The notes: generated by a model from the letters alone, not told the origin. A stretch of DNA of 64,000 nt from Xiphophorus maculatus (GCF_002775205.1 NC_036445.1:23788953-23852952), one strand, 5' to 3'. Shown: positions 1-16,690, counted from the stretch's first letter. A program made the numbers and translations.

Positions 1-1986
1 TATAATATGGAGAATAAAAAAAAAAAGAGAAGCAAACAAATATATTCTAATGATTTCTTGTATTATGGTGATAAATTAAGAAACTTCTCGACTGTTTATT
101 TCAAAACAGAACCGCATAAGTACATTTTATGTCCCATACCGGACCGTTTGGACCGTTTCTCTTTCCAGTTCTGGTATGGCGCCGCCTTCTTTGTTTCTAT
201 ACCAGCAGGCTCTGCTCAAGAGTACTAGTGGTGCCCTCTTCTGGATGGCGCCCAAACTACAACGCTGAAAGATCTGAGCTGACATTCTTAATTGACTGGA
301 AGTCATTTTGATCCAATAAACCATTAGTCAGCAATTAGTCATAAGTTGATTGTTTGCCTCATTACTGCTTACTCAAGTTTCATCCCGATTAATCTCAAAC
401 TCGCAGAATTTAAAGATTTAGCTGAGAAAAAGTCATTAACATGACGGTTCTGATTTTGTTTGTCATTGATTCAAATCGGCAGGGTTCTTTTACTCGGCCA
501 CAAGTAGTTCTGGAGCTGTCCAGTTTTGAGCGGGTTCTAGATAGCCGTGTGTTAGGCCCACAGAACAATAAGAGTGTAACTCTAGTATCCAGCCGGTGTC
601 GGAGCCGGGTCACTGCTCCTCGCCATCTGATGACATTTTAGGGTTCGTTTAACTCGTTCTCAGTTACACAGATCGTCTTCTTGTTCAGCACAGATGAGAT
701 TCTCTGTTTCTGAGTCGGACAAACTAAATGAATCAAACTAAACCTTTTAAAAGCTACATTTGGCTCTTTTTAATTTAATTGGTTTATTTGGTAGGGACAG
801 ACATACAGCGACATAGACAAACTGAACAAAACAGCAGTCCCATGTTTACGTCAGTGCAATAGCAGCAGCTAATTCGCAGCACTTGTCCCTTGACATCGAC
901 TATAATAGTTCTTAAATACTTTTTAACTTTAATTCCTATATGTGTATCTACTAAAACTACAAATGTCAATTGGAAGTCTGGGGTTGTTTTCTCAAATAGT
1001 AATTGTGTGTATATATAGAATGTTGATAATTAAATTTGGTGATTGGTCACGTATTTCTTGTCGTCTAATGGCCCCACTCCTTTAGCTGAAAGGTTTTGTA
1101 TGAATCTGAAATATGGTGAGAGAGAAATGAAGTTTAAGATTACTTCTAACCCAAAGTTTGGTTAAAACCAAAAGTACTTGAGGTTTTTGCAATCTGCATT
1201 ACGGGTCTAGTTTATCTCCATAGAAACGGCGTGAATAGGGGTCAGAAAGTGGATGCGGAAGCACACGCCGTTCTGCCCGACTGAACTCTTCTGAGCAACG
1301 AAAAGAAGGGGATTAAGTATTAGGAATGAAGAAGAATGGCATGTGGAAAGTTTGAATCTGCCAAATCTACAATTTGTTATAAAAACACTTTTTCTCCATT
1401 AGGAACCCGTAAAACTAAATCTGACATCAACGTTATGGGACAAAAAGTGGCTAACTTTTCTGTTTATGCCTCGGATGTTTTTGGGTCAGATCTGAACATG
1501 GCTCTAATTTGAGTTTCTCCATGACGTCACAGCGCCTGTCAGATGACAGTCGAGCCTCTCTTTATCCCACTGTTTGTCTGTGAGCCAGTGGCAACAACTA
1601 CACACACACACACACGCACACTCTGAGAAGTGAGTCGGCTAGTTCGCAAGGCTGGATGATCAGGGGTCAAATAACTTCAAGCTTATGTTTTCATCAGCCA
1701 ACGTTGTTGACTCCAGTCTAGGCTGTTGCCCAACACTCTTCTAGAAGCTTCACCTCCGCAAGGCGACTCTGATCAAACAAATCAGAGCTGAGGCTAATGG
1801 ACCTTCAGTCCAGAGCAATAACCAGGTGGACAGCTCCCAGTTTTGTTACAAATGTTCAAGCGTGGAATTTGTTTTTCTAAGAATCCAGCAGCCTACTAAA
1901 CACAAAGTAAGGAGGCGGTGGAACAGAGCGTCTCGGAGGCTGACGGGGAGAAATTTATGTTTCTTTTTTTTCTTTTTCTGCTGCAG
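1..1986 (+). other. Presumed fbxo32 intron, 5' side
   Basis: No exon was recognised here. The stretch is AT-rich, has a short CA run near 1598-1619 and one palindromic CRE-type TGACGTCA at 1522-1529. The polypyrimidine tract and AG at 1985-1986 form the acceptor of the first visible fbxo32 exon. The short ORFs here have no coding features I recognise. Confidence 0.6.
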
Positions 1987-4518
1987 CTCCTGGAGCTCAT
2001 TGCCAAGTCGCAGCTCCCCTCGCTCAGCGGCGTGGCGCAGAAAAACTACATGAATATTCTGGAGAGGGTTGTTCAGAAAGGTGAGCCCCATCATGCCTCT
2101 GGTGTGTGTGTGTACACTTGGGGCTCTCGGGGTGGGGGGTAACATTAGTGAAAAAGTTCGCACAAGCAAACATGAGAATCTACTTCCCCTCTTTGCCCTT
2201 TTCCGTTTCTTTGTATCTGTATCTCTTAGAATTTATCTTGACTATTTTTGACCTGCTTCAAAGTGACTCCATGCATTTCTTAAAGGCAATAAGTGAAGCG
2301 AAGTTACTTCAAAGGAATTTGCGGAAGTGTCACCTCTTGAAAGGTTTACTGTTTTTATCGCATTACAGCCACAAGCAGCAGCTGTAATTGTGGTGGAATG
2401 GGGTTATGAGAAGCATCAACCTGGGTGGAGACTTGACTATCAAAATACATTGAAGTTTGTGCTTAAAGTGCGACAAAACATGGGGTGTGAAGAATTTTTT
2501 TTGTGTTTATTATTGTAGGTGAGAAAATGAGCCAGGACAGCTTGGACTTGGCTCTCTAACTTCGCTGTGTAGATCCCTGACAGTCAGCAGACCCCTCTGC
2601 AAGCTGCAGTGTAAACTAAATGTTCCTTCAGCTAAACAGACTTCGGTTGTTTGGGGAGCGTCGCAAAATCTTCTGGCCAAATCGCATACATGCAACTGAG
2701 AAGATTGCAGCCACTCTAAAATGAGTGGCTGCGATCTGTAGTTAAAAATCTGTTGTTTTATTTTGTTTTTTATTTTTAGCTTCAGATTCAAACTATGCTA
2801 TTTAATTTCCATGCAACATCCTAAAGAACATCCTAAAGATTTGAATTATTTATCTTTTTTAACATCAAGATTAATGATCCGTTTCAGTTCTCGATGACCA
2901 GCAGAACGTCCGTCCCATCAAAGAGCTGCTGCAGACGCTGTACGTGTCGCTGTGCGGCCTCGTTCAGGACATGGGCAAGTCGGTGCTGGTGGGGAACATC
3001 AACATCTGGGTCCACCGCATGGACAACATCCTGCAGTGGCAGCAGCGGCTGGACAACATCCAGATCAACAGAGTGAGCATCTGTCCGCGTCGCACATCCC
3101 GACACGGTTGCGGTCACGACTCTGTTTCTAACGCGTCTCGCCCTCCTGCAGCCTGCAGCCACAGGCATGGCGCTGACCGACCTGCCTGCCAGTCTGCAGC
3201 TGAACATCATGCAGCGGCTGACGGACGGCAGGGACCTGGTCAGCCTGGGCCAGGTGTGTCCGGAGCTGGGGGCCCTGACGGAGGACCGCCTGCTGTGGAA
3301 GAAACTCTGCCAGTACCACTTCACAGACAGACAGGTACCAAGATGACGAGGGGAGGAAAACATTTGACTGGCATTGGTATGGAGGACGGGTTCTGACATG
3401 GAAATAAACAGTCTGATAAAGTCGTTTGTGGGCCAGTTCGCAGATAAACAGAAACTTAAGACTTATTTTTATACTACAGCATTTAATAAAATCTACCATT
3501 TTATTCCTTCTTTAGTTGTTTTACTTATTTTGTTTTTAGTATTTTATTATTTACATTGGGGATTTGTGTTTGATCTTCTGCTCTCTTTGGTGCGGTTGAA
3601 TACTGTTTGTAAAGAGTTGTGTAAATAAATTTGACTTGACTAATGGACGGCGGCAATACAGGAGAAAATAAATAGATGCATTAAAAAGGTCACGGTAAAA
3701 AAATAATAATTATTGGAACAATAAGGAAAAAATGACTTCAAAAAAAGAAAACTAATAAAATAAAGAATGGAAATAAAGTGGAAAATTAAATGATTATTAA
3801 ATTAATAAACAAATATGTCACACTAATCAAATACGTTCTCTATTGGATTCAATATTTGGCACATGAATTACCCGATCAATTTATTTCTATGCTTACTGCG
3901 TATTGTCAGGATCCGTCCTCCATGCATTGCAGTTTATATTATAACCTTTAATGGAAGGTTGGCTGTATTGGTGATCTTACTAAAACAATACACTGACAGG
4001 CAAAGACAGGAAATCCTTCATCAGAAAGATAGTAAAGGAGTCCAGAGTCTTTACCAAAGCATTGCAGGTTCCTTCCTACATTCAACATGTATGTAGTTTG
4101 GCAAAAAATATCTTAAGACTACTACCAACTTCCTCCTGGGTTTTTGTAGCTGTGAATCTTTTCACGTTTTCTTTAAGCAGTCTGCATTCCTCCTTTTAGA
4201 TCCGCAAGCGTCTGATGGTGTCAGAGAAGGGCCACCTGGAGTGGAAGAAAATGTACTTCAAGCTGAGCCGCTGCTATCCTCACAGAGAGCAGTACAGCGA
4301 CACCCTGCACCTCTGCACACACTGCCACATCCTCTTCTGGAAGGTACATCTCCGTCTTCCACTCTGATTCGGAGCAAAGGAAGCGTTTTGACTCGCCGTC
4401 TAACGTCTGTCTCCGCTTTTGTTCTTAGGATACGAACCATCCCTGCACGGCCAACAACCCCGAAAGCTGCACCACATCCCTCTCACCTCAGGACTTTATC
4501 GATCTGTTTAATTTCTGA
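1987..4518 (+). CDS. fbxo32: F-box protein 32 (atrogin-1/MAFbx), 3' part: last five coding exons
   Basis: Coding exons are 1987-2080, 2888-3072, 3152-3334, 4200-4343 and 4429-4518 (TGA). All have AG/GT borders and their phases join cleanly into 231 residues. The piece starts at [15 protein letters not shown], carries [17 protein letters not shown], then the F-box segment ([16 protein letters not shown] and about 40 following residues, exon 3152-3334), and ends with [11 protein letters not shown] and [13 protein letters not shown]. The tail and the IRKRL/RCYP segment fit FBXO32 better than its paralogue FBXO25. The family protein is about 355 residues, so roughly the first 120 are missing; no matching exon was found in 1-1986, so they should lie upstream of the window. 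FBXO32 is the substrate-recognition subunit of an SCF ubiquitin ligase that acts in muscle wasting on targets such as MyoD and eIF3f (family knowledge). It converges with prelid3a. Confidence 0.93.
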
Positions 4519-5545
4519 TCTCTGCAACACACACACACACACTCCCCTACGTCTTCAGAAAACTCCAGAAGTACGGACTGGACTGTACATACTGTTCTTG
4601 TACATAGATTATTTTTTTTCTTGTTTCATCATGTCCTGGATGTACATTTATTTGCACGGACCTGGAGAGGACGCAGGCTGTGGACGACTATGCAATTTTA
4701 TTTGGTTTGAATATTTGGATGAGATCAAATGAAGCATTTGAAAGTGATTGAATGTGATGGAGAATGAAAAGACTGTAGTGAGGAGGTGGGGAGGAAATGA
4801 ATATTTGGCTGAAGTTTATAGTTTTAATATGGTCTATTCCCTTCTTTGTGGGATTTAAGTTCTATTTTTGTTAAAATTTAATAGTTAACTTTTTTATTAA
4901 ATCGGAAAGGGATTAAAGTAGTGATGTTAAAAGGCCTCCATTCTTGGGAAGGTGCAATATGTTTCATGTGGAGCTGTGGTCTGCTTTAATTGGGAGGCGG
5001 GAATGCATACAAGGAAGAGAAACCAGATGTTTTGTTTTTATGCTTTTTCACTTTTATATTGATTTGTTATGTTTTCTTTTATTCTGCTTTGGCAGTCATA
5101 GCAGCAGCTAAGTGCAGTATTACCAAACGTAACCAAAGCCAGTGTAACTGTGGTGTGCCTTTACAAAACTTGAAGCAATACCGGCAAAATGTCTGTCTTG
5201 TTTGCATCTTTTCTAAACCCTGATTGTTGTTATTTTTTTCTGTGTTTAATTTTACGGAGGAGTTAATTAAGGTGCGACGCTCTGAAACCAAAGGTCGATG
5301 TCTAACTTTTTTTTTTTTTTTTGTGAAAACTCCTGCATGTTTTCAAACACCCAGCTGATTGTGTTGTTTACATATTTATTTCTTGAGACTTTTGGTGACT
5401 GGCTGAACTTTCACACTTTAGGTTTAAAGAAGTGGACTTTTTGAGTGTGAAAGGGACCTTTGTCACTGCTCAGACTTTGAGGAACGATGTACATGCTATG
5501 CAATGCAGTCTGTTTTTGTTTAATAAATAAACTGATCAGTGCTTT
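4519..5545 (+). other. fbxo32: fbxo32 3' untranslated region
   Basis: This follows the fbxo32 stop. The first good polyadenylation hexamer AATAAA is at 5523-5528, giving a 3' UTR of about 1 kb. A long UTR is normal for this gene. The exact cleavage site is inferred. Confidence 0.5.
5523..5528 (+). terminator. Polyadenylation signal, probably fbxo32
   Basis: AATAAA about 1 kb after the fbxo32 stop codon, on the correct strand. Other AT-rich hexamers exist in the region, so this is the best candidate and not a proven site. Confidence 0.45.
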
Positions 5546-6010
5546 CTGTTTTGTAGGACTGAGAGCTTACTTAAAACATGAATTCATCAGTATTATGCAA
5601 AGTTTAATAACCAAACACTTCATTCTGTGGTTGAAAACATGGCACTTCTTGGCGTTGAACTGGCTTTAGAAGTAGTTTGTAACGGCAAAAGTGTGCCATC
5701 TATCGGCCAAAGGGGGAACTGTAGCACCGAATTGATAGGTGTTGCTGTTCAGTAAGCATATTGTGGTTGTCCAATTTTAAATTTTTTTATTTTTAAAACA
5801 ATGCAAAAATATTAAACATGTTTCCTTTTTTAAGCACTACTTTTTGGGTTCAGATATGAGGGCCATTATCAAAACGGATGTGATGCAAATATTTGACATA
5901 AGCTTTGACACCAAAAAAAAAAAAAAAAATAGTATTGCAGTTTTTTGATTTTTATGCTATTATTTCACTCCGTCACAAAACATTTCAAACTTTGTGGCTT
6001 GCAAAAGATT

Positions 6011-6093
6011 TTATTGCTCTTACTGAGGTAGGAGCAATAACTGTGTCTTCTGAATGAAGAGCACAGTCTTCATTCAGAAGACTGTGCTCCTAC
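6011..6093. repeat. Nested hairpin / foldback element
   Basis: Inner arms 6046-6060 and 6067-6081 are a perfect 15-bp inverted repeat with a 6-base loop. Outer arms 6028-6036 and 6085-6093 pair perfectly over 9 bases. A competing 9-bp hairpin pairs 6011-6019 with 6032-6040. This looks like a small foldback transposon remnant; no function is implied. Confidence 0.7.
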
Positions 6094-7964
6094 GTCTGTG
6101 GAGGCGTATTATATTTATCTGCGACACTCTGCGGGCCAAGTTGGGATGACTGGGTCAGGCTTTTATGCTGCAGAGATGTGCTAATCTCTGTGGAGCCAGC
6201 AGATAACTCTGGAATGGAGCACAAACATTCCCAAGACACACACACACACCCTTACACAGTCTCTCCTGTATCTCTCCAGCAGTTATAATGTCCAGTAAGT
6301 CTTGGTTGCTGTTTTAACCTTGTGTCATCTACTGTATGTCGATGCATCTAATGTCGCTGATTCGAAGAGGAATCAGCGAGTCGCGTCTCCCTAATCGAAA
6401 CGAACACCCAAATACGCGCTTTTTTGAATTTTTAACACTCTCGAGCTCATCGCACCCGATGTCAGAACCATAAATTTCACTTGCCGTTCTTTGTCAAATA
6501 ACAGCTCCATCTCAGTCAGACTGGAAGGACGGCATCGATAAACATTTTCAACCTTTTCCTGCAAATTCTCAATTGGACTTTGGAGTGTTTTAACACCTAC
6601 AGTATCACTACAGACAATGAAAAATTTTGAATGTAATATTCAAAACTTGAATATTACATGAGATCAATAACAAAAGATACTTTAAGTAAAAAAGTATCTT
6701 TTTGTGTCAGGCTTCTGACAGGTATGTTCGTTCCTACGCACACACTATTTGGTTGGTCCTCCTGTTGCATGAATTACTGGGCTGCCCCTAATCTAATCTA
6801 CCGATACATTGTAGCCGTATGTTTGCTTAAGAACAGCAATGGGGGTGGTGTGTTTAGGGTGACGTATGCTGCTAGTTTTCAGCCACATGCAGACTTTTCC
6901 TTGTAAGCAAGCAGCTCAGTTTCAGTCTCATTTCATCTCTACGTTCTCACTGACCTGTCTGGTGTGGCCTTTGGCTTACACTTTTTCACTATTTTATAGT
7001 CAAACCATCAGTTTGGCTTTGGGTCAGTGTTCATACTTGCTTTGTTTTTATTTTTATGTGTGAACAACTGTTTTATATTTCAGTAAAATTGGAACTCATT
7101 ATCTTTTCGAAACGACAGGCCGGTTTCGATCAAACGTCACTCGTCGTTTTCACTTCTGCTTTAATTATTTTAGCGTCTCTTGCATTGCAGCCAGGCAAAG
7201 GTTGCGCTTCAAAACAAAAAAGTATACAATTTTTTTTTCTATGCAACACAAAATGAAAGCAGTAGCATTCACTAAATACATTTTTAAAATATAATTTATA
7301 CAAATATGCTATATTTACTGCTATCCAGAAACATGTTTTAGCACATTAGTCAGTCACAGTGTGCATCACCTGCACATACAGTACTGCTCCTGGTCTCCAG
7401 GATACGTAGGTTGCATCTATGGATAAGCGCGTCGTTTGGAAGCATGAGGTGTATGACTGGCAAAGGCATGAAACCAAAACACTGGTGTCGCTTTAAGGCC
7501 AGTTAACTGCGAACATTTGCCCACCTTGAACACGACCGTGTCTTCCTCTTCACCTGTTCTTGGTAAGTTTCCAAAACGCTCATTGGTGTTAAATATCAGA
7601 TGAAGGCAATGTTGATGGTACAGTCCGGTATTTCATTCATAACCGTTTTTTTTTTTTTTTAGATCCATCATATCTTTTTTTTCTCCAAAGTCCTTCATGT
7701 TTTGCAAAATTGTGCAAGGATTTGTACTTTCCATGTTGGTTTCAGACCTGGATGACCACATATTGTTCTATTTTCAACATATCCCCTGGGATGGTGCATA
7801 ATCTAAGCTGTATTGGTGTGACTCTACAAAGGTGATCTTAAAATAATCTGCCTTTCAACTTGATTATAATCGATAAGCGTTAAATTTGTTATTCAGGATG
7901 AATATTTGACCACTCAAACTGGTGGATTTCCTGAGACAGAGTTAGCTTTTAAATGCATCCTATC

Positions 7965-8240
7965 CATTTTTTAATTGTGCCGAGGCTTAATGCTAAGCTG
8001 TTCTAGCCATTTTAAAACTACCTTTAACAGAACATTCAACGGTGTCCAATTCGGACATTTGGGTGTTGTGTCAAGACATAGTTGAATAATTCGAAGATCA
8101 CGTCTTCCGACAGTTGCATAAAAATACCAGTGGGGGAGGAGGGGCAAATCAGTCCCACAGCATGATGGTACCACCACCCTGCTTGCAGTGTTTTCAGTTA
8201 CGAATGCACCATCTTGGCTACTTTTTGTCATTGTGGCCAA
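7965..8240 (-). mobile_element. Tc1/mariner-like transposon fragment
   Basis: On the minus strand the stretch around 8155-8180 reads as the familiar Tc1-type segment (a GGTGGTACCATCATGCTGTG core), followed by transposase-like but broken sequence. No intact ORF of transposase length is present, so this is a dead fragment. Assignment rests on remembered fish Tc1 sequences. Confidence 0.5.
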
Positions 8241-9257
8241 ATGGGTCCTTCTTTGTCTTATCTAATCATATTTATTTTGTATGGGAAACGATTGGATTGT
8301 CCGAGCAGCTGCAAAATTCAGTCGAGTGTCAATTTTGGAGAAGTAGTTTCTTTTTGAATGAATACTATTAGATAAGACAAAGATGGAGTTCTCTGGCCAC
8401 CATCTTATTAGTGAGCTTGCCTCATGTTATCCAGTGACGCTGGTCGCAACGTGATCCAAGCTAATCAGAACCAAAACACTGACGCTGGCGTGGCTACACT
8501 TTAACACTAGGAAATGCTTAATGTTGCTGAAGACTGACATATAAAGCTGATGTTGCACATGAAAAATATTGGCGATCCAGGACTGAAACTAATGCAACAA
8601 ATATAAACCATGCCCAATCCGTAATATAACATTTTTGTCCAGTGTAACACAAAATAAGCACCAGTAACGTCTCCATATTTTAACCCGTTTCCCACTGTAG
8701 GAGTTTTCATATAGTATCAAACTAGTCCAAATAAAGCCTTTGAGACAGTTGCATAATAACAATACACTGCACCTTGTTTAAGAAAAACAAAACAGTGGTG
8801 TGTACCTCCTTGTTGCGTCCGTCTTCTATGTTGAGGATTTTTCTTAAAGTGTCACTTCATAAGTACAATATTGACATTCAAGATAGCAAAGTCTGCTAAG
8901 TTTGTTTTAGTTGACACAAGTCTCTGTTTTGTTGCCATGTAGTTTAACCGTTATTAGATTATAAATGATGAGCTAGAAATGAGTCACAACCGCCAAACCT
9001 GGCAACGCAGTCCCAGAAAGTTTCAAGAACTGTTTCTGCTTTGGCAAACGTTTAGTTTCCTTCACATGAAAGAACCATCTGCAGAGGACCGGAAGATGTT
9101 GAGACTCTCCCCACATGCCCTTTCAGGTTGGAGGAGCAGCTGAGGAAAGCAGTCGTCAGTGGATCTGGAGTCCTACGGTACGAATAACAGAACATGTTTT
9201 ATGCTTTCTTTTGGGGATCCAGTAGAAAATGTCTAAAGGAAGGGAGAGTTACCAGTT

Positions 9258-12613
<3,356 letters not shown>

Positions 12614-13049
12614 ACCAGGGATCGTGTTCTCCTCACTGTTGGAAAAAAGAAAATCCAAAACTACACCTTATCGGACCATCATTACCATCATATAAGGAAA
12701 TAGATCCGAGATGTTGGGACCGGGCCTGGAAAGCTGTGGATGAGCTCACGACAGGCAATGAGACGAGCCCAGAGGATCCATCACCGTGGTTCCTGTCATG
12801 TCTGGGCCGTGTAAAAGCTGCGCAAAAATCCTCTGCTGATTCACAGCCAGAAAACAGATAAAGGGATAAAGAATGGCTGGGGCAAGAGCCGGTGCAGGAG
12901 CCGATTAACTAAGTGTCAAGAGTCACCGAGTAGCATGCGGCATTCTACTCAGCAGTGCCAAAATAAAACGTCGCTGGCCTCTTTAATCAACGTTTTATTG
13001 AAATGTCAAGCCCAGAAATATCATTTGGATTCAAAAAACAGACGGATAT

Positions 13050-13330
13050 CAACCACGCGCGATGCGGCTACAGCTCTGAATGATGTTCATCCCAGTAAAA
13101 CGACGTCGCGATACTTTTACTGTGGTGAACCCGCGGACAACTGCCCCACTGCTCCTTCCTGTCTGCGCCGTCCGGCTGACGTGATGCAGCTGATGCTTTG
13201 CTGCTGCATCCGCCTCCCTTTGTGCGCATGCGCATAGCATCTTCACTCCCTCTCCCTCACTCAGCCCCGCACGAGTGGAAGAAAAGAGGCGCGCGGTGTC
13301 AAGTCACTCAAGGACAACACGAACCGCACC
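13050..13330 (-). promoter_or_regulatory. prelid3a: CpG-rich promoter of prelid3a
   Basis: A GC- and CpG-rich island in AT-rich surroundings, 0.45-0.7 kb upstream of the first coding exon on the minus strand. A splice acceptor ending before 12635 implies a non-coding first exon in this island. It contains an NRF1-type palindrome at 13223-13234. The transcription start is not determined. Confidence 0.55.
13223..13234. promoter_or_regulatory. NRF1-type binding site
   Basis: TGCGCATGCGCA is a perfect palindromic match to the NRF1 consensus. NRF1 drives many nuclear genes for mitochondrial proteins, which fits prelid3a downstream. Binding is inferred. Confidence 0.6.
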
Positions 13331-14525
13331 GGAAATTCATCTAACGACCTTCAAATAATAATAAAAAAAAATAAAAATAAAAAAGGTCACTAGTGATACA
13401 CACGCACGCCCACGCCCACCCACACACACAAACATTTCTAATACTAAAATCTGGACCTTAAATTGACAAAAGCATTGTCCTGAACGATGAAACCCTTAAC
13501 TAAATATCACAATTATTATTATTTATTATATAATATAAGATACAGGCAGATCAAAATAAATTAAATAAAAATTCTTTCTACTTAAGAAAAAGAGTTGGAT
13601 TTCCAATGTTTTTTTTTACATATGGCTGTAAAAATGATCTTTTTCCTACAGAGTTGAAGGAGATTAAATCAAGTAACAAAACACAGATTAACAAGTGTTT
13701 ACAAACTGTTAACTCAAAAGACTAAATTAAACTAAAGAAATACCCAAAAACTGTTTGGTAGCGCAGAAAAAAAAAAATCTGATAGTAAATAAAATATGCA
13801 TTTAAAAATTATTTGAAAGGAAAAAAAAATGTATTTAGCAAGTTTATCTCCCTTGGGAGATTGCTGCAGATAAATTCTGCAAGGTCAAAAAATATCAAAC
13901 CTCTTTGGTTGTCAGATGAGAGCATAGCACAACCAACATGGCTTTGGATGAGGAATTTATTTGGCCAGGGACTTATGGTGTTAGGAGATCAGAGAGGTAT
14001 ACATTGGTGTAAACTGTTAGTCATCAACAAGATCTTACAATCAAGTAAAAAAATAACCCCTAGCTAATGAAGAGAAGCTAAACTGTGAGTAATGTGCTCT
14101 CTTTGAATGCCTAGTCTGTCTTTTTGATGTATCATCTGGTTATTCATCTCTGTTCCCTTGTTCTCCCTGTTAAACACTTTAAATCACCTCATGTATTAAT
14201 ATGAAACTGAATACCAACATGGTATGGGTATTAAAGTCGCACTATGTGTGCAGACGGCATCCCTCAGACTTAAAATCTGCAATAAAAACTGAAAAGGATC
14301 CAAGTGCACAACCCTGAGATGCGTGACACTTCATCTTTCTTGACAATACTTCTCAAGGATCTTTCTCTAAGTCCTTCAAATACGAATATGTCACCTAAAA
14401 ACCGTAACACAAGAAACAACCCAGTGAGACACAGTGATAGTATAATAAAATGGATTCAGAGAGTTTCAGATTTCATCATAAAAAGGCTCTGTATCTCAAC
14501 CACCTAACAAGCAGCTTTAGGCGCC
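13331..14525. other. AT-rich intergenic spacer
   Basis: No gene seen. There are short CA-rich and A-rich runs near 13340-13430. The remaining sequence has no recognisable feature until the repeat begins at about 14530. Confidence 0.5.
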
Positions 14526-15898
14526 TCTATTTAGGCCCGAGCAGCAAAGCGCTGCGAAGGCCTATTGTATCTGTACTGTTTATTATTATTATTATTATTC
14601 TTATTTTTCTGCCCCCCCAAAGAGGCGCCTTTTTGGAGGCTTTAGCATATTCAAAAACTCACCAAACTTGGCGGATGCATACGGGCAGTTTAAAAATTTC
14701 GTATTTTAAGGTCGCCGCAAAAATCGCAAACAAATTGGCTCAACGGCGCCACCTAGCAATTTTCAAAAGACCCATTGCTATTCACTTACTTCATCGTAGA
14801 GACTTGAAATTCGGTACAGTTGTAGAGCGTACTAAGACGCTCAGAATTTACAAGTAATGTCATAGTGCAACTATCACAGGAAGTCGGCCATTTTGTATTG
14901 AAGGTCCATTTTTTACCTCGAGTTTGACGTTTACAGCCTTCGTATTTGATCGAACTCCTCCTAGGGATTTCGATTGATCGGCTTCAAACTCGGTCAGTCT
15001 GATCATAAGGCATGTCTGATTTAAAGTTATCAAATTGGTGAGTTTTGGAGCATGTTGAAGGGGGGTTAGCAGGGGTCAAAGTTCACCTACACGCCATGAA
15101 ACAAAAACCTCTTATATTTCCTATACAAAAACACATAGAGGGACCAAACTTTCAGTGATTGATCGACATCAGGTGTCCTAAAACACCCTGCAGTGAAATT
15201 TTTTTTTTATGTAGGCCACGCCCCCTGAGAGCAGGAAGTGTAATGTTTTACTGTGAACGGTCGCTATCTTAGCCCTTTGACCTAATCAACATGAAACTGT
15301 GTCCAGAGACAGAAGACATGTTGGTGTGTTGTGGATTCCAACCCCGACCGGCTGCGATGAAGCAGGTGGGCGTGGCGGCGTTGCGAACGCCATCGAATTT
15401 CCTTTGGCTCTGAATTCCACAGTTTCGGGGTGAGCTGCTCCAAACTCACTAGGATGGATCCTTATCCATCCCTGAACAGGAATCCATAGCGATATTTGGT
15501 GGGCGTGGCCTAATTTTTCTATAGCGACCCCTAGAGTATTTTAAATGAACAGCCCCAAGCCATGCTTAAACCTAGAATTACGAAACTTGGTACACATGTG
15601 TATCTTGTCGAGACGTACAAAAAAGTCTCTTAGAGCCATGCTCTAAACCCAACAGGAAGTCGGCCATTTTAGATTGAAGTTCATTTGACCTCGATTTTGA
15701 CTTTTACAGCCTTCGTATTTGATCGAACTCCTCCTAGGGATTTCGATTGATCGGCTTCAAACTCGGTCAGTCTGATCATAAGGCATGTCCGATTCAAAGT
15801 TATCAATATGGTGACATTTGAACAGGTGGAAGGGGAGTTAGCAAGGCTCAAAGTTCCCCTGTGATCGACTGTGTAATACAAAGGGCTTTGTCATGTGT

Positions 15899-15990
15899 AG
15901 GGCAATGCTGCCCTCTGGTGTCGAATTACTGAAATAATGAAACTATTTCAGTAATTTCAGTAATTCGACACCAGAGGGCAGCATTGCCCT
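15899..15990. mobile_element. Palindromic foldback insert A
   Basis: Arms 15899-15935 and 15954-15990 are perfect 37-bp inverted repeats beginning AGGGCAATGCTGCCCTCTGG, with an 18-base spacer. It is a non-coding foldback/MITE-like unit nested in the larger repeat. Confidence 0.85.
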
Positions 15991-16559
15991 ACGGAATGAC
16001 AGTTCAATGTTGAATTAAATAGGAAAAAATTAAATAATTTGTAATTCTAACACAAAAACTGACAGAGACACCAAACCTTCAGTTATTGATCATTATCTTG
16101 TGTCCAATAATATCCAATGGTTAAATGATGACATCACGTAGGCCACGCCCCCTGACAACAGGAAGTGTCTTTTTTTTCCTTGGAAAGCTCCGTTTATGGC
16201 TCTCTTGACCTAATCAAGGTAATTCGGATGATGAGCTCTGTCAATGCTCGCTTCTGGCTGAACCGTGTGGGCGTGGCCAAATGGCGAATATCAGTCCCTC
16301 GCCATATTCATACGTTTGGCTCTAATTCACACATAGATCATCCGATTGGCGCCAAACTGGATATGTATGACCTTTGTTCACCTCTAAAGAGCCCGACGAG
16401 GTTGAAATGTAATTTGACTCCACTGCGCCCCCTAAGTTAATACATCGGCCGTATCTCCTCGACGCATCGACCGATCTGCACCAGATTTTTTGACAGTCGT
16501 CGGGGAGCGCCGCCGAACGCATTCACGCGTGTCGCCCGGTGGACGGGCGGGGAAAATGC

Positions 16560-16690
16560 ACGACAGCTTCTGCGGCGGCTAGCGGACGGCGGTGCTGGAA
16601 ACTGCGGCAGAGCTTCTGCGGTGGGGAGCGGGATGCGGCTCTGGAAAACGTGCGAGAGCTTCTGCGGTGGCCGGAACCCCCGCGGTGGCC
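16560..16690. repeat. Short tandem repeat, about 46-bp period
   Basis: AGCTTCTGCGG recurs at about 16565, 16611 and 16658 within a GC-rich block. The same arrangement is repeated at about 19627-19735 in copy 2. Confidence 0.65.

Larger units (their letters stand above)
5546..9257. other. Intergenic spacer between convergent fbxo32 and prelid3a
   Basis: AT-rich spacer without a recognisable gene. It includes an intricate hairpin (6011-6093), a Tc1-like transposon fragment (about 7965-8240), and the prelid3a 3' UTR at its right end on the minus strand, whose end I could not place. ORFs here are under 90 codons and show no family resemblance. Confidence 0.6.

Noticed and set aside
1987-4518. 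Assignment to FBXO25
   Set aside because: The end [11 protein letters not shown]...SLSPQDFI and the [11 protein letters not shown]...IRKRL segment match FBXO32; FBXO25 differs there as I remember it.
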